A stretch of 64,000 nt of DNA from contig CP084619.1 of NCBI GenBank assembly GCA_025917655.1, positions 620,001 through 684,000 of the forward strand, read 5' to 3'. Shown in pieces: positions 9,401-19,800 of this stretch. Below the pieces are notes generated by a model. That model saw nothing but the letters and a program-made list of their open reading frames with translations, was not told the origin of the DNA and ran no database searches. The stretch is from Chlorella sorokiniana (Eukaryota; Chlorophyta; Trebouxiophyceae; Chlorellales; Chlorellaceae). Within the stretch, counting starts at the first letter, position 1. Each line of letters starts with the position of its first letter. A program made the translations under genes and the position numbers.

Positions 9401-12049
9401 GCTTCTCACTGCCCGCCGCGTCAAGCATAGGGCAGCAAGTCGGATGACTGAGCAGTCCCCCTACCACTACTGATTGGTGCCCGCTGCACTTCCAGCAGCC
9501 ACAGATTACTGACGCAAACTCCGATGAGCACCCTCTCCCAGCGCAGACTTGCGCGATCCTAGTGCCTGGGTGTTCTCAAAGGATTGGGCAACCCAGCCTC
9601 GTTGCACAACCAGGAGATGCGGGAGCTGTTCGATGCATCCTTTCGTGGAGACGCCCGGTTGGTGCCCTGCCGTTTGCAGTATGCTCAGGGGGTGGCAAGG
9701 GTTGTGCTGGTGTGTGTGTATTTGGGGGCCTGTGCGGAAAGCCACTTAAAAGCAACAGGCTGCCGAGTATCAGTCAGGCCACAGATGCAAGGGTGGCAAC
9801 AAAATCCCAACAAACAAAGTCCAGAACAACCGAGAGCAGCGGTCTTGCGTACATTTGCTGCACTTGACCATGCATGTATGCCGTACCGCGCTTGGCCGTT
9901 TGCCGCCACCCCACCAGGTGCGCAAGTCCATCATCGGCTTTGACGTGCCGGGGCTGGACACCAGCAGCGCTTGGGAGGCGGGCTTTGGGAGCCTGTACTG
10001 GATGGAGGGGGTGGCCACACGCCTGCGGGACAAGCACGGCGGTAAGATCCGCGCTGCTGTGGCCCTCAGTGCTTGCAAGCCACGCCAGCCGTGTGCTGGG
10101 GCTGGTGTTTGCCCGCCAATCGCGCAACATCAGCGTTTTCCTTGTTGCGCATTGGCTTGTGCATCATACTGCCTACCCCTCTGCAACCACTTTTCCATCA
10201 CAACAGCCAAAGTTGTCTTTACAAGCAAGTGCGTTTCCCATTGCAACCAAGCCAGCCTATGAGTGCATGCAGGCAGCAACCGCCTGCTGAGCATCATGCG
10301 CGTCAACAACGACATGCTGTGCGACCTGGCGGCGCTGGTGGAGTTCGACGACTCCTCGCTGCTGGCGGCATCAAACGGCAGCCAGCCCGAGGGCGGCGCC
10401 CGCCTTGCAGCGCGCTTCCTGCGCTATGCCTTCATCCCCGGGCTGGGCGTGGGCCACCCTGCCATCCTGTACGACGAGGCGAGGAGGAGGGGCAGTTGTT
10501 CTGTCGATGAAGAATGCGCATGTGGGAGAGGAAGAGGGAGGAGGGCGTGGTGCATGATTGCTGGGGGTGTTGTTGCCTTGAGGAGCCCACGCAGCTTGAG
10601 CTCTGACTGTGAGCTGCCTGGCGGTATGTGTTTGTGGCAAAGCCTTCCCTGTTCCAGTAAAACTTGCCCTTGCATGCCACCCTCCGGTACCGCAGAATTC
10701 TGACCTGTACTGGATGGTGACCAACCTCAATCGTGACTCCACCCGCAGCTGGAAGCAGCCTAGTGCTAGTAGCAGTGTCAACCCGCCCCTCCACATCCCT
10801 CGCTTCTCCAAGTGCGAGGTGGATCGATCCGCCATTGCGCTTTACTTCTCTAGGTAGGCATGCAATGGACCATGCCGCCAGAAATAAATAGAGGCGAGGA
10901 AAAGAAGGGGGCCCTGGGTGTGCAGGGGAGCGTGGAAGCGCTCAATTGCCACGACCATGCCCATTTGCTATGATCTGCCCAAGAACATTGCCTCTTGCAG
11001 CTGTCCACCTACTGTAGCACCGCCCAACCTTTCTTCTTGTTTTCCCTTTGCGATGCAGCAACCTGGTCAGCTGGGTGATGGCTGGCATGGTCGACTACCA
11101 CATCTCGCTGGGCCGCCATTTTGCATACCCCCACATGCTCATAGATGGTGGGTGGGTGTAGACATGCGTGTGGTTTGAGTGTAGTCTGCGGTTGTGTGGG
11201 GTGAGAAAGTTGGGCAGGTGGTGCCTACCAGTAAGTGCAACAGGGTGCCTTGGCAGCAGGTGCTGCTAGGCGAGGGCAGTATAGGCAGCCGAAGATGCAG
11301 ATCAGCCGTGCGCCAAACACCTGCCGGCTGCCTCTGAGCCAGCCGCCCGAAGCCCTTACTTTATTGTCCGTGTGCCCCCTCCCCCTCTGCCTTCCCTCCC
11401 TGGCCTCCACCCACCCACCTTGTCACTTTGTCAGGCGCCGACCTGCTGATTGTGACGCGTGCCGCCTTTGCGCCCTGGTCCCCCGACCCCAAGGCCCCGC
11501 TCAACCCCTTCTACAACAACCACAACTCCAACTCCATCGCTTTCCACAGGCACGCAGTTCATCTCTGTGCGGTACACATGCGGTGGTGGTGTTAGGGTGT
11601 GTGGCTGCATGTGTGAGGGGGCTCGGTCGCTGCAACACTGCTGGGCGGGTGGACCTGAACGACACTATACGGAAAAGGCATTGCCAGCAAGGGGCAGCGC
11701 ACTCGATGGCGCTGTTCCTGGAGAACCCAACACCACCCCACACCCCACCCCAACCCCTGGCAGGGTGAAGAACTTCCGGCAGTACGCCAACACCGAGTGG
11801 GTGCTGTACCAGGGCCCTTACTCACAGTTTCCGCGCCGTACTGCCATGAAGGACGAGGTGGAAAGCGCGGAAGGGAAGGCATTTGTGGAGGGTGTTGCGG
11901 CAACACAAAAAGCGGCAGATGAGGCGGCGGCTGCGGATGCCGCCGCGCGGCAGCATGCTGGCAAGGGCAACAAGCAGCATGAACAGCAGCAACAGCAACC
12001 AAAACAACAACGGCGCAGACGGCCAGGACAGGGGCAGAAAGGGAAGTGA
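6486..12049 (+). CDS. Membrane-anchored sialidase-fold (BNR) protein
   Basis: The protein starts MHGGSQGAAFARAAAP with one hydrophobic segment at residues 14-34, which suggests a type II membrane anchor or uncleaved signal. A helical stalk follows (ALQHLLADVEARHAAAQTQL, about 6850-6930; GIEARVKKLSGLLEVASNLQ, about 7122-7182). The body has the strand repeats of a BNR/sialidase six-bladed propeller: SLVKLPGGRLLAAAER and NWPQ (exon to 7587), GVYLIGTERRFSRNNNLVIS (about 7760-7820), GVDVSHGRVTKTFE (about 8222), ERFNMFWQKEP (about 8975), GDRIYGAVDWVAM (about 9306), LLSIMRVNNDMLCDLAALVE, FLRYAFIPGLGVGHPAILYD and YFSRNLVSWVMAG. The last exon (about 11766-12049) ends in a Gln/Lys/Arg-rich tail. The substrate is unknown: the fold is shared by sialidases and other glycosidases, and I cannot place catalytic residues. 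A glycan-directed role at the cell surface or in the secretory route is inferred. Confidence 0.75.
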
Positions 12050-12210
12050 AGCCAACAAATGGTTTCCATTGGTTGCTGTGGTTATAACCATCATATATGA
12101 GAGTTGTGATGTCATGGTTTCCCATCTGCAAGTTGGATCTGAGAGCAGTAACAGTCTGTCATTAGTAAACACCCAAGCGAAGCACAAATTCCCAAGAGAC
12201 GCTCAGATGT

Positions 12211-12420
12211 CGGAGTTTGCATGTGGCAGCGCCAATTGGCCACGCGACACTGGCGCAGCAGCTACTTCATGCTGCCCCACAGGCGGCGCTGATGCCAACG
12301 CCCAACGGTTGCCTGCCTCTGCCAGTGGCGGTGGGTAATGGCCAAAGGTCTGCCCGGCTGCTTCGTATCCTTGCCAGTATCGCAACTCCTGAGCAGATTG
12401 GGAACTGCGCATCAAGCTGA
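12211..12420 (+). pseudogene. Ankyrin-repeat-like remnant
   Basis: One frame reads LHVAAPIGHATLAQQLLHAA near 12214-12275, followed by PNGCLPLPVAVGNG. These resemble one and a half ankyrin repeats (xLHxAAxxGHxxxxxxLLxxx, then NGxxPLxxA). No start, flanking repeat or conserved partner is visible, and the frame stops at 12418-12420. It may be a remnant of an ankyrin gene or one exon of a gene I cannot otherwise see. Confidence 0.3.
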
Positions 12421-13546
12421 TGAAGCAGTTCCCAATCTGCTGAGGAGGTTTGAGTTTGTTTTGCCGCCTAACAACCGCTCAGTCCGAGAGCTGCTCCTCA
12501 TGCGGGCTGTTGCTGGCCTCGTCCTCACTCGCGCGCATGCATGTCGGCCACCGCAAGCGACCTCGCGCAGCGTGACGGACATGACGAACACGTGCTGTTT
12601 CAATCCCTCAAGGAGGAAAGGCGCAAGATGAGCAGCGTGGGTCGGCCGGCAACTTCCCACCCACGCAGGCAACTGTCCCATTTCCTTAGCGCGCGTGTCA
12701 AGACCGCGCGCGCGCCCCGCCCAGCTGTGCGGCCTGAATGGTTGTGGAGGCTGTGTGACTGGGTGGCACACCGCCCCAATCAATCCCTTGAACGATTGGT
12801 GTGCGCGGCCTAAGACTCGGCCTGAACAAGGAGTACAGATGGAACTTGCCATCTCAGCGTTATGTTACACCTTCCGAAGCGTCATACTGTCAAACAGACA
12901 GCACAAAGGAGAGAAAGAGGAAAAGAAGAAAATGAGTGGCCAAGGTGGCACCAGTTTTTCACAGGAAATGGCCGCCTTCAGTTGCGGCCTCCCCCACGCC
13001 CTGATGCCTAGCGCCTGGCCCCGGCCTGTGTTCCCCGCCCGCCCTGCTGCGCCGGCGGGGCGGCCCCCCTCGTCTCCCTCTCGTTCCTTCCCAGTTTGCC
13101 CCCTGGGCTACTCTCCTGTCTGATCCGCTGCGTGTGGCTTCAATGTCCCCTGCATGCCTTGTGTCGTTTCCGCCCGCCCTTCTGGCCGCCTCCCGGCTAC
13201 ACTGCCGGGGCGGGCTGCGTCACATGGCTGTCAGATGCCTGCTGCCGCCCGGTTTCGGGGCCCTGGCTTCCCCCTTTCCGTTCTGACCCGTGTTGGCGGC
13301 CCTGCAGTGGCGTGCGATGGTGCCCACATGCGCAACCGGCGCCCTGCCCCCCGCCTTCCTGTGTCTGCTGCTTCGGTGGCGGCGCTTTGGGTGTGCTCTC
13401 CCAGCGCCCTCCGCTCCCCTACCGCCCTCTGCGCCCGATCCCCGGCTTGCGCCAGTGCTTAAAACCCTGCCCGGCCGCCCGCCTGCGCTGCTTAGATGTT
13501 GTACCGGAGCTAGTGGGATGCACTGTTGTGTGTCTCCAGCGCGTTA

Positions 13547-13605
13547 CCGCGCCTGGTCTCTGTAACAGTCAAGTCAAGCCCTGGCCCCCGCTGCGCCCGA
13601 TTTCC
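13547..13605. repeat. Dispersed repeat, copy 2
   Basis: Same order of segments as 3211-3287 (GCGCCTGGTCTCTGTAAC, CAGTCAAGTCAA, GGCCCCCGCTGCGCCCGATT), slightly shorter. Confidence 0.7.
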
Positions 13606-13839
13606 CCCAGCTGCCGCTGGTGCTTGCATCCCCGCCTACCCTCCTGCCAGCGTTGTGTTTGTACCAAACAAGAGCTAGTGGGATGCTTGATGTGCGCCCC
13701 CTTTCCGCGCCTGTAAAGGGTATCAGTATCAGCCTTCTGCCTTTGCGTCGTCTTTGCTGCCCTCTTCCGCCCCAGCTGCAGGGCTTCACAGAGATCTTAA
13801 GAGTCGAATGCCGGCAACTACAAGCCCTGCAACTGCACC

Positions 13840-16800
13840 TCACAAATCAAGCGCCATCCTCCTCATCCACGCTCCCGCCTCGGCTGCGCTTGCGCGCGCG
13901 CTGCGCAGCTCGTCTCCCGGGGGCCCGCTTGCGTCCCGCCCCAGCTGCCTCCTCCCCCTCCCTGATGGGGGCAGCTGCGCCCCGCCGGCGCGCGCCCCCT
14001 GGCGACCCGTCGCGCCCCCTTGCTTCGACTGCCGCCGCTGCTGCTTCCCCACCTCCTCCCCCGCCTTGACCGCCGCGCGGAGCTGATCAGCACGGCTGGC
14101 GCCCGGCGGAGCGCGATGGGCGGCTGGGCCAGCGGCGCATGCACGCGGAACGACCTGCTCGGCAAAGGGGCGAGCGGGCTGGGACGTTGGCGTGCCTCCC
14201 GGTTGCCGCTGGCAAAGGGTGCAACACGACGGCATGCGGCCACCCACACACTCCACACCCCCACCTCAGCAGGAGCTCCTCGGCGGCGTGGGCGGCGGCA
14301 CGCAGCTCCTCCGCGCCGCTGCCGCCAACCTGCACCTGCACCGGCTGCATCAAGTTCAGCACACACAACGCTGGGCCAGCTGCAGCTCATGGCGCTGGAC
14401 CTTGGTCCCACACAACGCACCTGCCGCAGCCGAGTGGCCTTCTCAAAGGCGGCAGCCAGGTGCAGCAACGCGCCGCTGCGCTCTCGCAGCCGCGCCGCCT
14501 CCGTTGTCTCCACGCCGCCCGGCGAGCCCAGCACGGCGCGCAGGTCGGTGGCCGGCGGCGCCTCGGCCGGCGGCGGGCCGGCACCCGGGGCGTGGCGGCG
14601 CCCGCCCCTGCCGCCCGTGCATCGGAAGCCATGCTTGGGCTGGGCAGCGGGGACGCACCCAGCGGGGAACCCGGCTGGCCGCCGCCGCCAGCTGCAGGTG
14701 CCGGCTGCTCAGTCCGCTGCCCCGCCACCGCCGCCGCGCGCCGGCCTCCTGCCTCGCAGCGCTGGGCAGCTCCAGCTCCAGGGCTGCGAGCGCCGAGCCC
14801 AGCGTGCCCAGCAGCGCGTCGGCCAGCGCGAGCACCTGGCGGCGCAGGAAGCGCGCCTGCCGCGCCTCGGCGCCGCCGCCGCTCTTCATCCTGCGGCAGG
14901 CAGGCGGGGGCCGCGGGGAGTGGGCGAGTGCGGGAGGCAGCGGCTGGGATGCCACCTCTCCCCCTTCTTCTCGAGGGCCTGGCGGGGCCGCATGCGCTGC
15001 AGCCCAAGCCAAGCTGTGCCAGCACGTCGGGCCCGCGGTGCGACGCGCCGAGCTCGCTGGGCAGCCCGCTCACCGCTCGCGCAGCGCCGTCAGCAGGTGC
15101 AGCAGGCGCTTGGCGTCGCCCGGTGCCGGAGCAGGCCCACGTGGAGGCTGGCGTACAGGCTGCGAGGCAAGGGAGGAAGAAAGAAAAGCGGTTGTGTGCG
15201 TGGACAGGCAGGTCGAACGAGGCTCGGTCAGAGGGAAGGAGGCGAAGACGGGTCAGGGGCGCCCTCAAACCGCGGCTTGGTAACGGTGGGAAGGGACGAG
15301 GCAGAGCACGGCTGGCACCCCTGCTGGGGCACCGCAGCCAGTCCCCCTCCCCCTCCCTTCCCGCACCGGAACAGCCGGCGCAGCTCGTCGGCGGCTCCCT
15401 GGCCGCCGCCGCACAGCTGGCGGACCTGCCGGTCGCCCGCCAGGCGGCTGCGGCTGATGCTGCAAGGAGGGGGCTCGGGGAGCGGCGTTCAAAGGGGCAC
15501 GGGCGGCGTGCACACGGCGGTCGCACAAACAAGGCAGGCACACGCGCCACATGCAGGCTCCCACGCCACACCAGCATCAGCATCAGTGACGGCGGCAGCC
15601 TGGGGGCGAGGCGGCGGCGGGCGGCAGCTAGCAGGCGGGCGGCGTCAGCGCACCTCAGGGCGTCCTGCAGGCTGGGCAGCGCCTCGCGCCGCCAGCGGTC
15701 CTCCCCCGCCGTGGTGAGACAGCTCGGCGTGCACCTGCCGGCGGTGTGCGAGGGCGGCGGCGGGGAGGGCGGGACGTACTGCCTGAGGGCCCGGGCAGCC
15801 AGGCGCTCGCCCGCACGTGGCGGCGACCAGCAAAAGCGGTCGGTGCATATAGCCACTCACGCTTATTGGCGTGGCAGCCCCTCCCCCGAACAAACCTGGT
15901 AAGCCGCCGCCAGCCACGGAGCCACCGCGGGCCCCGCCAGCCGCCCCGCCGCCTGCAGCAGCCGCGCCGCCGCCTCGTGGCGAGCAGAGGTGGCGGGGGT
16001 GGGCATCCCGCGCCACGCGGGCCACGCCCCTGCGCCCATGCCTTGCCCGGCGGGTGTTGCCTCCACATGAGCCTGCGCCGACGCGCCGCCCGGCGCCGCC
16101 GGCGCCGCCTGGCGTCTGCTGCACCGCCTGCTCCGCTTCTGGCGGCGCCAGCTCAGCCGCCGCCGTGCCAGCGACCCGCGCGGCTGCTGCCGCCGTTGAT
16201 GGCGGCGCTGCATCAGCCGCCATGGTTGTTGATGGCGGCGCCGCCTCCGCCGCCGCCTCCACCGCCTCCAGAGGGCAGCAGGTGCGCAGCCCGACCAGCA
16301 GCGCCAGCAGCAGGTGGCCCCTGCAGAGGAAGCGCGCATGTGTGGGTCGATGTGCGTGGGGGATTCGCTGGCGCGGATGGAAAGGCGGATAGAAGGCAGC
16401 CAGCTGCCAGCTGCTGCAGCTCTGCCGGGGGAGCCGGCGGGCGGGCGGGCGGCAGGCGTCCCAGGCCCGAGCCGGCTGCCCGCCAGGTCAGCAGGCGCGC
16501 TGTCGCTCCGCTGGCGCTGCCACCGATGCACCAATGCACCAATGCACACCCCACCCTCACACACCCCACCCACACCAGCCGCCCATCCACCCACTTGGCC
16601 AGCCGGGCAAAGCCGTCAAAGGGCTTGGCCTCCTGCCCCGCAAAGTAGGCCGCCGCCGCCTGAAGCACCTCCAGCGGCGCCCGCCCGCCGTCCTGGCCGC
16701 CGTCAGCGGCGCCGTCGACAGCGGCGGCGCCGCCCGCGGAGGCTGCGTCGGCGGCTGCCGCGTCGGCTAAGCAGGCAAGGTAGAGGGCGGTTGTTTTCCT

Positions 16801-19800
16801 GCATGCAAGGGTGCATGGGTGGGTGGGGGACAGGTTCACGGAACGGGGTGTGATTGGCTGTCCAGACCGCAGCTCCACAGCCGCTGCGTCAGACCCGGGT
16901 GGGGCACGCGGCTGCGCCGGCGCGGCTGGCAACCCGCTGTGCTGCCGTTGGTTGCACCAGCAGTACCAGCAGTACCAGCGGTACCAGCAGTACCTACCTC
17001 AGCCGCGTGTGGAAGGTGGCCAGGTCCTCGTGGTACCCCACAGCAGCCACCCGCTCCGGCGCCTCGCCCCAGCGGCAGCCCCGGGCCGCGCTGCCACTCG
17101 CGCCGCCGGCCTGCTCGCTGGCAGCGGCGGCGGCGGGGGCGCCGCGCCGCGCCGTCGGCCCTGCGGCCGGGCGGCCGCGGCCGCGCTTGCCGCCCGCCTC
17201 CTTGCTTTCCTGCAAGGACAGGCAGCAGGCGGGGAGGGTGGCGGTGCTTCTCAGGTGATGCGTCCCGCCCAAGCTGGCCGCCCGCCACAGCCACCCCCAA
17301 GCGCTGCAAGCCTCCCGTCCTTCCCACAGCGCAAGCTGCGGCATTTGCTGGGCTGCCCCGCGCCTGGATGGGCTGCATGACGGGCAGGAAGGCCTGGCGT
17401 CCGCGACAGAAGAAGGGGGCCAGCGCCGCCGCGGCGCCGTGCGGGTCGCCCTGCTGCCGCAAGCATGCCGCCAGCCTGCCGGGAGGAAAGGGGTGGGTGA
17501 CGGGTCAACAAGTGCCTGGCCTTAGCAGCTGCTTGCCTTTGTAGAGCAAGTACGGCAACAGGCCGCGATCGGCTGGGCCCGGCGGCGGCGCTGAGGAGGG
17601 GCCCAGGCGCTGGCACGCGCTTGCTGCCCGCCCAGAGCCCTTGCCAAAGAAGCCCTTGCCGCCGAGAGAAAGCGCGAGACAGCTGGCGCCCCGCCGCCCG
17701 GCACCCGCCTGTGCGCGCGCGGTGGAAGCCCGGCTCCCGCTCCAGGCACCACCGCATTGCGGCGACGCAGTCGGCCAGCAGCACACGCACTGCGGACGTT
17801 GGGTCGGCGGCGAGCCCCGGGAAGGGGGCCCGCGGCCCCGCTCAGCGCCGCGTGGCTGCCGGGCAGGAAGCAGTAGCTTCCGACCAGGCGCAGCGTGTGC
17901 ACCTCTTCCGCGCTGGCTGGCGGCGTGCCGCCGCTGCCACCGCCGCTGCCGCCGCCGCCGCACCAGGCGCGCGCGGCAGGCAGGCCCAGCAGCAGCGCGC
18001 GCGGGCCGCGTGCAGGGCGTACAGCGGCATCAGCACGCCGCCCGGCGGCAGGGTCGGCGGCCGCGGCGGCGGCCGCCCCGCGCCATCGCCGCCAGCCAGT
18101 TGGCGGGCGGCTCGCCCGCCTTGCGCGCGCACCGCGCCTGGTGCATCAGCACGTCCCACTCCACCGGAACGCCATCCAGCTGCTGCGTGGCCTCAGCAAG
18201 CTCGAAAGCCTGCTGCGCGCGGCGGAAGGCGGGCGCCGCCGCGGCCTTGGCCGCCCGCCACGCGCCGCCGTCCGCCAGCGGGTCCCGCCAGGGCAGCACC
18301 CGCAGCGAGTCCTCAGACAGCCTGCGCAGCAACGACGGGCGGCACGAGGGGACATGGGAGGAGGTACGGTGCCGCGAGAAAGAAGCGCGAGGCGGCGGCA
18401 GCGCCGCAGCTGGCGGCTCGACGGCGGCACGCGCTCGGCGGCGCGGAGTGCTGGAGGCACCCAGGCAGGTGCTACCCCGAGACCCCAGATACAGCTCTTT
18501 AACCACCCCGCCTCACTCTTCAACAGCACAAAACGCTTTGCGCACACCGGGGCCAGACCCGCACCAACCCCCCCCGCACGCACACACACGCACACACACA
18601 CACACACATCCCACCCACCCACCGCGAGCCTGTTCCCGTCAGCAGGCGCACGCGCTGCTCGCCGGTGTCGGCGCAGCGCCACGCCCCGCCGTGGCCCAGT
18701 AGGCCAGCCGGCGCCAGCGCCGCACGCGCGCCGCCAGCGCGGGGCGTGCCGCCACTCGCGGCAGGACAGCTCGCCGCTCGACTCAACCTGCGGGGGGGGG
18801 GGAGGGGGATGCACTTGTGCGGTTGTGCGCCAGGGCCGCAGCCCAACCATGCAGAAGGGAGGACAAGGGAGCGGGGGAAGGGAGCGGACACGGCATGCGC
18901 TGCGGCCAGAAGGCGCAGGACGCATCAGCCCGCTGCAGGGCGCCCGCTGCAACCCCTCACGTCGGCGGCGACGTCCAGCGGCAGCGAACGCCGCACCCAC
19001 CGCCCCCGCCCCCACCCACCCGCGGCCCACGCACACACACACTATCTTTCTGTATCATCCAGCTTTCACGGCTATCCACTGACGCATCCGCACCCTGGTG
19101 CTTGTCAGCCACAGCGCCTGCTTTGCCGCCACCGCCATCGCCCGCTAGCCACACATCCCAATTCCATGCGCACGTGCCCGCCGCCCCCCCGCCCCCAACA
19201 CACCCACACCCACACCACAGCTCCCCCCCGCACATACACACAGCCCCCCCCCACACACACACACCACCACTACCACCACCACCACCCACACACACACAGG
19301 CCTCCAGCTCCCCCAACACCACCACCCCACCCACACCCACACCAGCAGCTCACCAGCAGCTCGTCCGCGGCATCGTGATACACCAGGGCCAGGCGCTCCC
19401 AGGAGTCGAAGCGGCGCGGGTTGAAGCACAGGTCTAGCTTGGAGGGGGCCAGGGCGGCCTCCAGGGCCGCCTCAGCCCCGCGTTCCAGCAGGCTGCCCAG
19501 CCCGTCCGCGGGCTGCAGGCGCACGCCAAAGAGCGGCAAGGCAAGTAAGAGCGGCTGGAGGAGGCTTGCCAGCTGCAGGATCGCTCGCTTCTGGGCAGCC
19601 GGCCAGGCAGTGAAGCTCCCAACAGCCCCTCACCTCCTCGTCTTGCAGCGCCGCCAGCAGGAGGTACAAGCTGCGGTACACCGGTGCGTACGCCTCGTCG
19701 CGCGCCCCCTCCCCCTCGCCGCTCCCGCCAGCCGCGCCGCCGTCAACCTCCATGGAGGCTTGGCCCTGCCCTGGCTCCCCACTTCGCTGCTGCGGCTCCT

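Larger units (their letters stand above)
12050..13839. other. Intergenic region between convergent genes
   Basis: Holds an ankyrin-like remnant (12211-12420), then long C/T-rich DNA from about 13000 to 13770. A repeat is shared with 3211-3287, and a locally repeated AGCTAGTGGGATGC occurs near 13509 and 13672. It separates the 3' ends of the BNR gene and the CABIN1-like gene. I see no intact gene in it. Confidence 0.5.

Noticed and set aside
14020-15902. Very long plus-strand open frames (over 560 codons)
   Set aside because: They are opposite the minus-strand CABIN1-like exons, are Arg/Ala/Pro-rich with no conserved segments, and are explained by extreme GC content.
16200-16270. Functional repeat domain from GCC/GCG runs
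   Set aside because: The poly-Ala/Pro runs are typical low-complexity linkers of GC-rich algal proteins.
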